Below are positions 7,812 through 16,414 of a stretch of 64,000 nucleotides of DNA, piece by piece. The notes under the pieces were generated by a model. The model did not search any database. It was not told the origin of the DNA and saw nothing but the letters and a program-made list of their open reading frames with translations. The first letter of the stretch is position 1. Each line of letters begins with the position of its first letter. The DNA lies in assembly GCF_963676475.1 (NCBI RefSeq), contig NZ_OY781106.1:2976001-3040000 (forward strand), given 5' to 3'. This stretch comes from an uncultured Celeribacter sp. Its GTDB lineage: Bacteria > Pseudomonadota > Alphaproteobacteria > Rhodobacterales > Rhodobacteraceae. The translations under genes and the position numbers were made by a program.

Positions 7812-8253
7812 GACTCCAAACCACGATGCCCTCTCTGTGGCGCTGTTTTCCGAAATTTTCATGGCCGATCAGCTGGCGCGAAACCGGCTGACCAAGGCCT
7901 TGCCCAAAGGCATGGAGATCAGCCATTTTTCCGTTCTCAATCATCTGGCGCGCGCGAATGACGAACGTTCCCCGGCGCAGCTGGCGCGTTCTTTTCATGT
8001 CACGCGCGGGGCGATGACCAACACGCTCAACAAATTGGAATGGGCGGGCCATGTGCACATTCGCCCCGATTGGGACGATGCGCGGCGTAAATTCGTCTCG
8101 ATCTCGCCCTCGGGCCGTTCCGCGCGAGATGCGGCCTTGGCGGCGATCGCCCCGATCCTCTCTGAGATTGTCGAGGCGATTGGTGTGGAACGCGTCAAAT
8201 CCGCCCTGCCGGTGCTGCGTGAAATGCGCATCCGGTTGGAGGACAAGAATTAA
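7804..8253 (+). CDS. MarR-family transcriptional regulator
   Basis: 149 aa winged-helix regulator. The recognition region is QLARSFHVTRGAMTNTLNKLEWAGHVHI, followed by wing residues DWDDARRKFVSISPSG. The ATG at 7804 lies inside the end of the amidase gene; the longer open frame starting at 7690 would overlap that gene extensively and is rejected. Target genes are unknown; autoregulation of the comF-grxC-amidase group is possible but no operator was recognised. Confidence 0.8.
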   Translation: MTETPNHDALSVALFSEIFMADQLARNRLTKALPKGMEISHFSVLNHLARANDERSPAQLARSFHVTRGAMTNTLNKLEWAGHVHIRPDWDDARRKFVSISPSGRSARDAALAAIAPILSEIVEAIGVERVKSALPVLREMRIRLEDKN

Positions 8254-8266
8254 GCTGGATTAGACC

Positions 8267-9004
8267 CTATTCTGGCTTAATCGAGGCGGTGACGTAGTTC
8301 ACGGAGAGGTCGCGCGCAGAGGTCGACCATGTCCACAGGATCGGGTTGAAGACGAAGCCTTTGCGATCCACCGGATTGAGGCCTGCTTTCGAGATCAGGT
8401 CGAACAATTCATCCGGCGTGATGAATTTCTTCCACTCATGCGTCCCGCGCGGTAGCCAGCGCATCACCACTTCGGCGCCAAAAATCGCCATGGCGTAGCT
8501 TTTCGGATTGCGGTTCAACGTCGAACAGATCATCAGCCCGCCGGGTTTCAAAAGCTGCTGGCAGGCGGTCAGATAGGCCAGAGGATCGGCGACATGTTCG
8601 ACAACTTCCATATTGAGCACGACATCGAATTGCTCGCCCGCCTCGGCCAGCGCTTCGGCGGTGGTGTTGCGATAGTCAATCTCAAGGCCGGATTGTTCGG
8701 CATGGACCTGGGCCACGGGAATGTTGCGCTCTGCGGCATCCGCGCCGACCACGGTGGCGCCAAGGCGCGCCATCGGTTCGGACAAAAGCCCGCCACCACA
8801 GCCGATATCCAACAGGCGCAGCCCCTCAAAGGGTTTGTCGGAGGCCAGATCACGCCCGAATTCGGCGGCAATCTGGGTCACGATGTAATCCAGACGCACC
8901 GGGTTCATCATGTGCAGCGGCTTGAATTTCCCGGTCGGATCCCACCATTCGGCAGCCATCGCTTCGAATTTCGCGACCTCATGGGGGTCAATGGTGGTTT
9001 GCAT
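8267..9004 (-). CDS. ubiG: ubiquinone biosynthesis O-methyltransferase
   Basis: Performs the two O-methylations of ubiquinone synthesis at the membrane. About 245 aa from the ATG at 9004, which has AAGGAGG eight bases upstream; an upstream in-frame ATG at 9025 is less likely because that ribosome site would fall inside the gene. SAM motif I is LLDIGCGGGLLSEPMARLGA, with VVGADAAERNI and NMEVVEHVADP following. The N-terminal AAEWWDPTGKFKPLHMMNP is diagnostic of UbiG. Convergent with the MarR gene. Confidence 0.95.
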   Translation of the reverse strand: MQTTIDPHEVAKFEAMAAEWWDPTGKFKPLHMMNPVRLDYIVTQIAAEFGRDLASDKPFEGLRLLDIGCGGGLLSEPMARLGATVVGADAAERNIPVAQVHAEQSGLEIDYRNTTAEALAEAGEQFDVVLNMEVVEHVADPLAYLTACQQLLKPGGLMICSTLNRNPKSYAMAIFGAEVVMRWLPRGTHEWKKFITPDELFDLISKAGLNPVDRKGFVFNPILWTWSTSARDLSVNYVTASIKPE

Positions 9005-9072
9005 GATCGCCTCCTTCATGTTCAAATCCGTCCGCCGGGACTATGACTTAGTCCGCTCTATATAGGATTTCC

Positions 9073-10062
9073 ATGGACAAGGTCTCAGGCCAAAAGAGCG
9101 CATATTCGTATCTCTACCCCCAAATCGCGGTCTATGACCACCGCATGTTGGAGGTCGGGGATGGGCATCAATTATATGTCGAACAAAGCGGCAATCCAGC
9201 AGGGATCCCGGTGGTGGTCTTGCATGGCGGTCCGGGCGGCGGGTGCAGCCCCTATATGCGGCGCTATTTCGACCCGTCCAAATATCGCATCATCCTGTTC
9301 GATCAGCGTGGCTGTGGCAAATCCCGGCCCTTTGCTTCGGTTGAGGCCAATACGACCCAGCATCTTGTCGCGGATATCGAAAAAATCAGGCTCGAACTCG
9401 GCTTAGAGCGCTGGATTGTCTTTGGCGGAAGCTGGGGGGCGACCTTGGGGTTAGCCTACACACAGGCCCATCCCGAGCGCGTGTTGCATCTCGTATTGCG
9501 CGGCGTGTTCACGGCGCGTCAAAGCGAGCTGGATTGGTTTTATGCGGGCGGCGCGGGGCAGTTTTGGCCGGATCTCTGGGCCGAATTTCGCGATGCCATC
9601 CCGGCAGACGAGCGCGGAGACTTGATCGCGGCTTATCATCGGCGGTTGTTCAGCGGCGATCACAAGGAGGAGATCGTTTACGGGCGCATCTGGTCGCGCT
9701 GGGAAAATGCTTTGGCGTCGATTTCCACCGACGGTGTCGTGGGCGAGCCGGGGCCGGAATACGCCCGCACCTTTGCCAGGATCGAGAATCACTACTTTAT
9801 CAATGGGGCGTTCTTCGATCACGACGGCCAGCTCATGACCAATATCGACCGCATGGCCAATGTGCCGGGCACCATTGTGCAGGGCCGCTTCGATATGATC
9901 TGTCCGCCTGCGACGGCCTATGAGCTGAACCGGATTTGGCCCATATCGCGGCTGATCATGGTGGGGCGCGCTGGGCATGCTTTGTCTGAGCCGGGGATCA
10001 CGCAAGCCTTGGTCATGACGATGGACCGGCTCGGTGATCTGCTGGGCGATCTCTTAGGCTGA
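9073..10062 (+). CDS. pip: proline iminopeptidase
   Basis: 329-aa alpha/beta hydrolase removing N-terminal proline from peptides, cytosolic. Shows the oxyanion HGGPGGG, the nucleophile elbow FGGSWGATLGLAY with Ser, the Asp region GRFDMICPP and the catalytic His in GRAGHALSEPG. Length fits the family. AGGA precedes the ATG. Divergent from ubiG with a 68-base gap that must hold both promoters. Confidence 0.93.
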   Translation: MDKVSGQKSAYSYLYPQIAVYDHRMLEVGDGHQLYVEQSGNPAGIPVVVLHGGPGGGCSPYMRRYFDPSKYRIILFDQRGCGKSRPFASVEANTTQHLVADIEKIRLELGLERWIVFGGSWGATLGLAYTQAHPERVLHLVLRGVFTARQSELDWFYAGGAGQFWPDLWAEFRDAIPADERGDLIAAYHRRLFSGDHKEEIVYGRIWSRWENALASISTDGVVGEPGPEYARTFARIENHYFINGAFFDHDGQLMTNIDRMANVPGTIVQGRFDMICPPATAYELNRIWPISRLIMVGRAGHALSEPGITQALVMTMDRLGDLLGDLLG

Positions 10063-10075
10063 GACGCTATAGGGC

Positions 10076-10104
10076 TTGCGGATTTGCGATTGGGGGCGTA
10101 TATG
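10076..10104 (+). promoter_or_regulatory. promoter of the rimP-nusA-ylxR-infB operon
   Basis: TTGCGG (10076-10081), 17-base spacer, TATATG (10099-10104), beginning 14 bases after the pip stop. It would give a leader of about 128 bases before rimP. Confidence 0.5.
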
Positions 10105-10112
10105 CCTCTCCA

Positions 10113-10137
10113 ACAGCGGCGCTGTCGGGAGTTCCCG
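10113..10137 (+). promoter_or_regulatory. two small hairpins in the rimP leader
   Basis: ACAGC-GGC-GCTGT (10113-10125) and CGGG-AGTT-CCCG (10126-10137) are adjacent and lie between the predicted start site and the leader terminator. They could influence terminator formation or ribosome access; this is inference from sequence only. Confidence 0.35.
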
Positions 10138-10158
10138 AAGCTCCACCGAGAAAGATCG

Positions 10159-10181
10159 ACGGGCCGCGCGCCCGTTTTTTT
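10159..10181 (+). terminator. intrinsic terminator inside the rimP leader (attenuator candidate)
   Basis: Perfect stem ACGGGC / GCCCGT with loop CGCGC, immediately followed by seven T. It sits 57 bases before rimP. It may simply end pip transcription, but it lies downstream of the predicted operon promoter and would then act as an attenuator of the nusA operon. Confidence 0.7.
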
Positions 10182-10238
10182 GTGCCCTCATCAAAGGGCG
10201 CATGTACCAAAGTGAACCGTATCGAAAGAGGCCTCTCA

Positions 10239-10826
10239 ATGTCGGATCTGATTGCAAAAACCGCGATCGACCGCCGGATGGCGGAAATCGTGGGCCCCGT
10301 CATCGAAGGCATGGGGTTCGAACTTGTGCGCGTGCGTCTGATGTCTTCGACCAAATCGAAGACGCTTCAGATCATGGCCGAACGCCCGACGGGCGGCATC
10401 GAAGTGGACGAATGTGCGGAGATTTCCACCGCCGTTTCTGCTATTCTCGACGTCGAAGACCCGATCGAAGATGAATATACGCTCGAAGTGTCGAGCCCCG
10501 GCATCGACCGTCCTCTGACGCGTTTGAAGGACTTCGACACGTTTGAGGGCCATGAGGTCAAGATCGAGACCACCGAGATGATCGACGGTCGTCGCCGCTT
10601 CAAAGGCCAGTTGGCCGGGGTCGAGGGCGACGATGTTCTGATCACCATCGAAGAAGGTGGCGAGGACGTGACCATCGGGCTGAATTTTGACTGGCTGTCG
10701 GACGCCAAGCTTGTGCTGACCGACGAGCTGATCCGCGAAATGCTGCGCCAACGGAAATCCGATGGGGCAATTGACGAGAACCAATTTGACGAAATCCAGA
10801 CCGACGACGGGTCTTCAGAGGATTGA
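10239..10826 (+). CDS. rimP: ribosome maturation factor RimP
   Basis: 195 aa, assists 30S subunit maturation. Contains AEIVGPVIEGMGFELVRVRL, the family block EDPIEDEYTLEVSSPGIDRPL and a C-terminal SH3-like domain. The ATG at 10239 follows AAAGAGG; a GTG at 10212 is possible but unsupported. First gene of the conserved rimP-nusA-infB operon; 14 bases separate it from nusA. The extended acidic tail (NQFDEIQTDDGSSED) is not part of the core fold. Confidence 0.95.
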   Translation: MSDLIAKTAIDRRMAEIVGPVIEGMGFELVRVRLMSSTKSKTLQIMAERPTGGIEVDECAEISTAVSAILDVEDPIEDEYTLEVSSPGIDRPLTRLKDFDTFEGHEVKIETTEMIDGRRRFKGQLAGVEGDDVLITIEEGGEDVTIGLNFDWLSDAKLVLTDELIREMLRQRKSDGAIDENQFDEIQTDDGSSED

Positions 10827-10840
10827 GAGAGGACTGAGTA

Positions 10841-12460
10841 ATGGCAATCACCTCTGCAAACCAGCTTGAGCTGTTGCAAACCGCCGAGGCCGTGGCCCGC
10901 GAGAAAATGATCGACCCGAATCTCGTGGTCGAAGCGATGGAAGAATCCCTCGCCCGTGCCGCGAAGTCGCGCTACGGCGCCGAGATGGACATCCGCGTCT
11001 CCATCGACCGCAAGACGGGTCGCGCGACATTTACCCGTGTGCGCACCGTGGTCGAGGACGAAGAGCTTGAGAATTACCAAGCCGAGCTGACCGTGGAGCA
11101 AGCCAAACAATATATGGCCGACCCGCAGATCGGTGACGAGATCAAGGACGAGGTCCCGCCGGTGGAGCTTGGCCGGATCGCCGCGCAATCCGCGAAACAG
11201 GTCATCCTGCAAAAAGTGCGCGAAGCCGAGCGTGATCGCCAGTTCGACGAGTTCAAGGACCGCGTCGGCACGATCATCAACGGTGTTGTGAAACGCGAAG
11301 AATACGGCAATGTGATCGTCGACATCGGTCGTGGCGAAGGCATCCTGCGCCGCAACGAAAAGATCGGTCGCGAGGCCTATCGCCCCAATGACCGCATCCG
11401 TTGCTTCATCAAAGACGTGCGCCGTGAAGCGCGCGGGCCGCAGGTCTTCTTGTCCCGCACCGCACCGGAATTCATGGCCGAATTGTTCAAGATGGAAGTG
11501 CCGGAGATCTACGACGGCATCATCGAGATCAAAGCCGTGGCCCGTGATCCGGGCTCGCGCGCGAAGATCGCCGTGATTTCCTATGACGGCTCCATCGACC
11601 CGGTCGGCGCCTGTGTCGGTATGCGCGGCTCGCGTGTTCAGGCCGTGGTGAACGAGCTTCAGGGCGAGAAAATCGACATCATTCCGTGGAATGACGATCA
11701 ACCGACCTTCCTCGTGAACGCGCTGCAACCGGCCGAAGTGACCAAAGTGGTGCTCGACGAGGATGCAGGCAAAATCGAGGTCGTGGTGCCGGACGAGCAA
11801 CTGTCGCTCGCCATCGGTCGTCGCGGTCAAAACGTGCGTCTGGCCAGCCAACTGACCAGTCTCGACATCGACATCCTGACCGAAGCCGAAGAATCCGAGC
11901 GTCGCCAGAAAGAATTCGCGGCCCGCACACAGCTCTTCATGGATGCGCTCGATCTGGACGAATTCTTCGCCCAGCTTCTGGTCTCCGAAGGCTTCACCAA
12001 CCTCGAAGAGGTGGCTTACGTCGAGGTCGACGAGCTTTTGGTCATCGACGGCGTGGACGAAGACACGGCAAACGAGCTGCAAGCCCGTGCTCGCGACGTG
12101 CTCGAAGAAGCCAATCGCAAGGCCATGGAACACGCCCGCGAGCTGGGTGTCGAGGACAGCCTTGTTGACTTTGAGGGTCTGACACCCCAGATGATTGAGG
12201 CACTGGCCGAGGACGGCGTGAAATCGCTCGAAGATTTCGCGACCTGCGCGGACTGGGAGCTGGCCGGTGGCTGGACCACGGTGAATGGCGAACGCATCAA
12301 GGACGACGGTGTCCTCGAAAAATTCGACGTTTCCCTCGAAGAGGCTCAGAACATGGTGATGACGGCGCGTATCCAGCTTGGCTGGGTCGACCCGTCCGAC
12401 CTTGAAACCGAAGAAGAAGCTGCGGACGTGGACGCGGTGGAAGAAGGAAGCGAGACCTGA
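10841..12460 (+). CDS. nusA: transcription termination/antitermination factor NusA
   Basis: 539 aa, RNA polymerase-associated factor modulating pausing, termination and antitermination. Domain order: N-terminal RNAP-binding domain (1 to about 125), S1 domain (GTIINGVVKREEYGNVIVDIG), KH domains (VGACVGMRGSRVQAVVNELQ and LAIGRRGQNVRLASQL) and two acidic C-terminal helix-hairpin repeats ending in a Glu/Asp-rich tail. Start has GAGAGAGGA upstream. In Escherichia coli NusA represses its own operon by raising termination in the leader, relevant to the terminator at 10159-10181. Confidence 0.97.
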   Translation: MAITSANQLELLQTAEAVAREKMIDPNLVVEAMEESLARAAKSRYGAEMDIRVSIDRKTGRATFTRVRTVVEDEELENYQAELTVEQAKQYMADPQIGDEIKDEVPPVELGRIAAQSAKQVILQKVREAERDRQFDEFKDRVGTIINGVVKREEYGNVIVDIGRGEGILRRNEKIGREAYRPNDRIRCFIKDVRREARGPQVFLSRTAPEFMAELFKMEVPEIYDGIIEIKAVARDPGSRAKIAVISYDGSIDPVGACVGMRGSRVQAVVNELQGEKIDIIPWNDDQPTFLVNALQPAEVTKVVLDEDAGKIEVVVPDEQLSLAIGRRGQNVRLASQLTSLDIDILTEAEESERRQKEFAARTQLFMDALDLDEFFAQLLVSEGFTNLEEVAYVEVDELLVIDGVDEDTANELQARARDVLEEANRKAMEHARELGVEDSLVDFEGLTPQMIEALAEDGVKSLEDFATCADWELAGGWTTVNGERIKDDGVLEKFDVSLEEAQNMVMTARIQLGWVDPSDLETEEEAADVDAVEEGSET

Positions 12461-12488
12461 TTTTCAGGCCTTGCCCAAAAGGTGATTG

Positions 12489-13121
12489 ATGACCCGAGGC
12501 GGTATGGTGAAATCGAAAGATGAGACGGAGCGGCGCTGTATCGTGTCGCGGGAGGCTGAGCCCAAGCGCGGCCTCATCCGCTTCGTTGTCTCGCCCGACG
12601 GTCTCGTGGTCCCCGATCTGGCGGAAAAACTGCCGGGTCGCGGCATCTGGGTCAGCGCGGATCGTGCGGTTTTGGAAGAAGCAGTTAAGAAAAAACTGTT
12701 CGCCAAGGCCGCCCGCACGCAGGTGACGGTGCCCGATGATTTTGTAAACCTGATCGAGGCCGGCTTGGCCGATCGGGTGGTGCATCTGATTTCGCTCGCG
12801 CGCAAGGCGGGCGGAGCAGTATGTGGATTTGAGAAAGTGAAGAGCTGGTTGGCGGATGGGCACGCGAAAGTGCTTCTCCAGGCCTCCGATGGCTCGGAAC
12901 GCGGAAAAGGCAAACTCTGGACACCCGAGGGGGGCCGTTGGTTCGGTCATCTGACGAGTTCCGAATTGGGTTTGGCTTTTGGCCGCGAAAGTGTGATACA
13001 TGGCGCGCTCTCAGGTGGCGGACTCAGCAAACGTGTTGTAGAGGAAGCCAACCGCCTTATGGGCGTGCGCGAGACAATCGGTGGAGAGGGCTCCGCCGGG
13101 AAGGGTAAGACGACGAAATGA
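12489..13121 (+). CDS. YlxR / L7Ae-like RNA-binding fusion protein
   Basis: 210 aa. The N-terminal YlxR (DUF448) domain carries ERRCIVSREAEPKRGLIRFV and LPGRGIWVSADR. The C-terminal half, from about residue 95, looks like an L7Ae-type K-turn-binding domain (HLISLARKAGGAVCGFEKVK). In Firmicutes these are two separate genes, ylxR and ylxQ, in the same operon, so this is a fusion, as is usual in alphaproteobacteria. The stop overlaps the infB ATG by 4 bases. ATG at 12489 is preferred over the TTG three bases earlier. Confidence 0.88.
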   Translation: MTRGGMVKSKDETERRCIVSREAEPKRGLIRFVVSPDGLVVPDLAEKLPGRGIWVSADRAVLEEAVKKKLFAKAARTQVTVPDDFVNLIEAGLADRVVHLISLARKAGGAVCGFEKVKSWLADGHAKVLLQASDGSERGKGKLWTPEGGRWFGHLTSSELGLAFGRESVIHGALSGGGLSKRVVEEANRLMGVRETIGGEGSAGKGKTTK

Positions 13122-15637
13122 GCGATACAGACGGCAAAAAAACCCTCGGCCTTCGTGGTGGTTCCGGTTCGGTGAAGCAGAGCTTCTCCCACGGGCGCAC
13201 GAAGAACGTGGTTGTGGAAACCAAACGCAAACGTGTTGTGGTGCCGAAGCCGGGTGCTTCGAAGTCGTCGGGCTCCGGAAACCCTGCGCTGGGCGATCCG
13301 TCCAAACGTCCGGCAGGCATTTCGGATGCGGAGATGGAGCGCCGGATGAAGGCGCTTGCTGCTGCGAAAGCGGCGGAGGCCGATGATGCGCAAAAGCGCG
13401 CTGAAGAAGAGAAAGCCCGCGAAGAAGAGCGCGAGCGCCGTCGTCGCGAGATCGAAGAAAAGGCCCGCGAAGAAGCGGAGCGCGAAGCCGCGCTGAAAGC
13501 CAAGGAAGAGGAAGAAGCGCGCGCCAAGAAAGAAGCCGAAGAGGCGAAAAAGCGCGAAGCTGAAGCTCGTAAGAAACCGGCTGCCGCTCCGGCGCCGAAG
13601 GCGGATGATCCGGCGGCCGCCCAAGCGGCCCTGCAAAAACAGCAGGATCGCGGTGGCCGTGCCCCGGCAGCGGCGCCCCGTGGCCGTGAGCGCGAAGACG
13701 ACAACCGCAACAACCGCGGCAAAGGTGGCGACAATCGTCGCTCCGGCAAGCTGACCGTGAACCAGGCGCTGACCGGCGGCGAAGGCGGGCGTCAACGCTC
13801 GATGGCCGCAATGAAGCGCAAACAGGAACGCATGCGCCAAAAGGCCATGGGTGGCAACGACTCGCGTGAAAAGGTTGTACGTGACGTGCAGGTGCCGGAA
13901 ACCATCGTGGTCTCCGAACTGGCGAACCGTATGGCCGAACGTGTGGCTGATGTGGTGAAATCGCTCATGAAGATGGGCATGATGGTCACGCAGAACCAAT
14001 CCATTGACGCCGACACCGCCGAGCTGATCGTCGAGGAATTCGGCCACCGCATCCAGCGTGTGTCCGATGCTGACGTCGAGGATGTGATCTCGCAGGTCGT
14101 GGATGCGCCGGAAACGCTACAATCGCGTCCGCCGGTGATCACCATCATGGGCCACGTGGACCATGGTAAAACCTCGCTGCTCGATGCGATCCGCAACGCC
14201 AATGTGACCTCCGGCGAGGCTGGCGGGATCACACAGCACATCGGTGCCTATCAGGTGAAAACGGAATCCGGTGCGGTTCTGTCCTTCCTCGATACGCCCG
14301 GCCACGCCGCCTTTACCTCCATGCGTTCGCGCGGGGCTCAGGTGACGGACATCGTGGTGCTGGTTGTGGCCGCAGACGACTCTGTGATGCCGCAGACGAT
14401 CGAAGCCATCAACCACGCGAAAGCGGCGGAAGTTCCGATCATCGTGGCGATCAACAAATGCGACAAACCGGACGCGGACCCGATGAAGGTGCGCACCGAG
14501 TTGCTGCAATACGAAGTGATCGTTGAGGAAATGTCCGGTGAGGTGCAGGACGTTGAAGTCTCTGCGAAAACCGGCAAGGGCCTTGATCAACTGCTCGAAG
14601 CCATCGCGCTTCAGGCCGAGATCCTTGAACTGAAAGCCAACCCGGATCGCGCCGCCGAAGGTGCCGTGATCGAGGCGCAGCTCGATGTGGGCCGTGGTCC
14701 GGTCGCGACCGTTCTGGTTCAAAAAGGCACGCTGAAACGTGGTGACATTTTTGTCGTGGGCGAGCAGTGGGGTAAGGTCCGCGCGCTCGTGAACGACAAA
14801 GGGGATCGCGTTGACGAAGCGGGTCCGTCGGTTCCGGTCGAGGTTCTGGGTCTCAACGGCACGCCGGAAGCCGGTGACGTGTTGAACGTTGTTGATACCG
14901 AAGCGCAGGCGCGTGAGATTGCCGAGTACCGCGAACAGGCGGCCAAGGACAAACGCGCCGCGGCCGGTGCTGCGACCACGCTGGATCAGCTTTTGGCGAA
15001 AGCCAAGGCGGACGAGAACGTCGCCGAGCTGCCGATTCTCGTGAAAGCGGACGTGCAGGGGTCTGCCGAAGCCATCGTTCAGGCGATGGAAAAAATCGGC
15101 AACGACGAGGTGCGCGTGCGCGTGCTGCACTACGGTGTGGGCGCGATCACGGAATCCGACATCGGCCTGGCCGAAGCCTCGGGTGCGCCTGTGATCGGCT
15201 TCAACGTCCGTGCGAACGCTCCGGCGCGGAACTCCGCGAACCAGAAAGGCGTCGAAATCCGCTATTATTCCGTGATCTACGACCTCGTGGATGACGTGAA
15301 AGCGGCGGCCTCCGGTCTGTTGTCTGCGGAAATTCGCGAGAACTTCATCGGTTATGCGGAAATTCGCGAAGTCTTCAAAGTGTCGGGTGTGGGCAAGGTT
15401 GCGGGCTGTCTCGTCACCGAAGGCGTGGCGCGCCGTTCCGCCGGTGTGCGCCTCCTGCGCGACGATGTTGTGATCCACGAAGGCACGCTGAAAACGCTCA
15501 AACGCTTCAAGGATGAAGTCAAAGAAGTGCTGTCCGGTCAGGAATGCGGTATGGCCTTTGAAAACTACGATGACATTCGCCCCGGCGATGTGATCGAGAT
15601 TTTCGAACGTGAGGAAGTCGAGCGTAATCTCGACTGA
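13118..15637 (+). CDS. infB: translation initiation factor IF-2
   Basis: 839 aa GTPase delivering initiator tRNA to the 30S subunit. The first 250 residues form a long charged coiled-coil (repeated Ala/Glu/Lys/Arg) linker with an IF2 N-terminal subdomain. GTPase motifs: GHVDHGKTSLLDAI at about residue 345, the switch II motif DTPGHAAF, and NKCDKPDAD. Domains II, III and IV follow, ending with DIRPGDVIEIFEREEVER. Translationally coupled to the ylxR fusion. A strong terminator follows 30 bases after the stop. Confidence 0.97.
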   Translation: MSDTDGKKTLGLRGGSGSVKQSFSHGRTKNVVVETKRKRVVVPKPGASKSSGSGNPALGDPSKRPAGISDAEMERRMKALAAAKAAEADDAQKRAEEEKAREEERERRRREIEEKAREEAEREAALKAKEEEEARAKKEAEEAKKREAEARKKPAAAPAPKADDPAAAQAALQKQQDRGGRAPAAAPRGREREDDNRNNRGKGGDNRRSGKLTVNQALTGGEGGRQRSMAAMKRKQERMRQKAMGGNDSREKVVRDVQVPETIVVSELANRMAERVADVVKSLMKMGMMVTQNQSIDADTAELIVEEFGHRIQRVSDADVEDVISQVVDAPETLQSRPPVITIMGHVDHGKTSLLDAIRNANVTSGEAGGITQHIGAYQVKTESGAVLSFLDTPGHAAFTSMRSRGAQVTDIVVLVVAADDSVMPQTIEAINHAKAAEVPIIVAINKCDKPDADPMKVRTELLQYEVIVEEMSGEVQDVEVSAKTGKGLDQLLEAIALQAEILELKANPDRAAEGAVIEAQLDVGRGPVATVLVQKGTLKRGDIFVVGEQWGKVRALVNDKGDRVDEAGPSVPVEVLGLNGTPEAGDVLNVVDTEAQAREIAEYREQAAKDKRAAAGAATTLDQLLAKAKADENVAELPILVKADVQGSAEAIVQAMEKIGNDEVRVRVLHYGVGAITESDIGLAEASGAPVIGFNVRANAPARNSANQKGVEIRYYSVIYDLVDDVKAAASGLLSAEIRENFIGYAEIREVFKVSGVGKVAGCLVTEGVARRSAGVRLLRDDVVIHEGTLKTLKRFKDEVKEVLSGQECGMAFENYDDIRPGDVIEIFEREEVERNLD

Positions 15638-15666
15638 TCCACATCGGATCATCAAACAACAAAAAA

Positions 15667-15690
15667 GGCGGGCTATGGGCCCGCCTTTTT
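15667..15690 (+). terminator. terminator of the rimP-infB operon
   Basis: Seven-base stem GGCGGGC / GCCCGCC, loop TATGG, then TTTTT; six A precede it, so it could also work for the minus-strand 46-aa gene whose stop is 27 bases away. Confidence 0.9.
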
Positions 15691-15716
15691 CGTGTGTAAC
15701 AAACTGCTAATTCTGA

Positions 15717-15857
15717 TCAGGCGGCTTTGGTGTAAGACACCGGCTTGCCGACAAAGGTCTTGTCGCCAACGCGCACCTGAATGTTTCCGTTCTGAGTTTC
15801 ACCAACATAGTGGCCCTGAACGGAGATGTATTTCCCAAGAGCTATAGAACGCATCAT
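15717..15857 (-). CDS. 46-aa small protein of unknown function
   Basis: Minus-strand frame MMRSIALGKYISVQGHYVGE ... VGKPVSYTKAA, 46 codons plus TGA. The sequence looks like a small beta-rich domain (alternating QGHYVGETQNGNIQVRVGD), with no signal peptide or membrane segment. The ATG at 15857 has GGGGG about 9 bases upstream; the second ATG (15854) is equally possible. The region upstream is AT-rich and suits a promoter. It ends between the infB terminator and an otherwise empty stretch. I do not recognise the family; the gene call rests on composition and frame. Confidence 0.55.
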   Translation of the reverse strand: MMRSIALGKYISVQGHYVGETQNGNIQVRVGDKTFVGKPVSYTKAA

Positions 15858-15951
15858 TATTTTGGCCCCCAAAGCTAAATGACGTTAGCGTTAAACTATC
15901 TCAAAATGTGTTAAAAATCATTTACAAATTTAAGACAAATGGCGTTTTTAA

Positions 15952-15966
15952 GCACAAATGTTGTGC
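15952..15966. repeat. inverted repeat upstream of the 46-aa gene
   Basis: GCACAA-ATG-TTGTGC is a perfect 6-base dyad in AT-rich intergenic DNA, about 95 bases upstream of the small gene's start on the minus strand. It could be an operator; nothing else in the 15858-16015 gap was recognised apart from the mutT-end hairpin. Confidence 0.35.
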
Positions 15967-15996
15967 AAACAGGGGGTCCAAACAACAAAATGTTAC

Positions 15997-16015
15997 GTTT
16001 CTGCTATGCAGAAAC
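15997..16015 (-). terminator. hairpin directly after the mutT stop codon
   Basis: GTTTCTGC-TAT-GCAGAAAC, a perfect 8-base stem beginning at the base after the mutT stop on the minus strand. The following sequence GTAACATTTTG has only a weak T tract, so termination efficiency is uncertain. Confidence 0.55.
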
Positions 16016-16414
16016 TCAAAGAAGGTCGCGAAGGATGGGAATCAGCGGAATATCGGCGGGGGGCATGGGATAATCGCGAAGATCGCGCGCCTTGACCCAT
16101 TTCAACACCTGCCCTTCGCGAGGCGTCGGCACACCGTTCCATTTGCGACAGGCAAAGAGCGGCATCATGAGGTGGAAATCGTCATAGCTGTGAGACGCAA
16201 ACGTCAGCGGGGCGAGGCAGGAGTTCCAAGTTTCGATCCCCAGCTCCTCATGCAATTCGCGCACCAAGGCGGCTTCCGGCGTCTCCCCAGGCTCAACTTT
16301 GCCTCCGGGAAACTCCCAGAGGCCGGCCATGGATTTGCCCTCGGGCCGCTGTGCCAAAAGCACGCGACCCTCGACGTCGATCAAGGCAACGGCAGAAACG
16401 AGCAGCAATTTCAC
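16016..16414 (-). CDS. mutT: 8-oxo-dGTP diphosphatase, MutT / Nudix
   Basis: 132 aa. The Nudix box reads GGKVEPGETPEAALVRELHE followed by ELGI, matching GX5EX7REUXEEXGU exactly. N-terminal VALIDVEGRVLLAQRPEGK and C-terminal VLKWVKARDLRDYPMPPAD resemble MutT proper, which removes 8-oxo-dGTP from the nucleotide pool. It overlaps the end of argJ by 4 bases, so it is the second gene of an argJ-mutT operon, an order seen in related Rhodobacterales. Confidence 0.92.
   Translation of the reverse strand: MKLLLVSAVALIDVEGRVLLAQRPEGKSMAGLWEFPGGKVEPGETPEAALVRELHEELGIETWNSCLAPLTFASHSYDDFHLMMPLFACRKWNGVPTPREGQVLKWVKARDLRDYPMPPADIPLIPILRDLL

Noticed and set aside
10111..10181. Possible tRNA (metY-like) gene before rimP
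   Set aside because: Sequence such as GGGAGTTCCCG hints at a T-arm, but no acceptor, D or anticodon stems can be drawn; the region is better described as hairpins plus a terminator.
10367..12133. 588-codon open frame antisense to nusA
   Set aside because: Shadow of nusA and rimP; His/Asp/Phe-rich with no domain.
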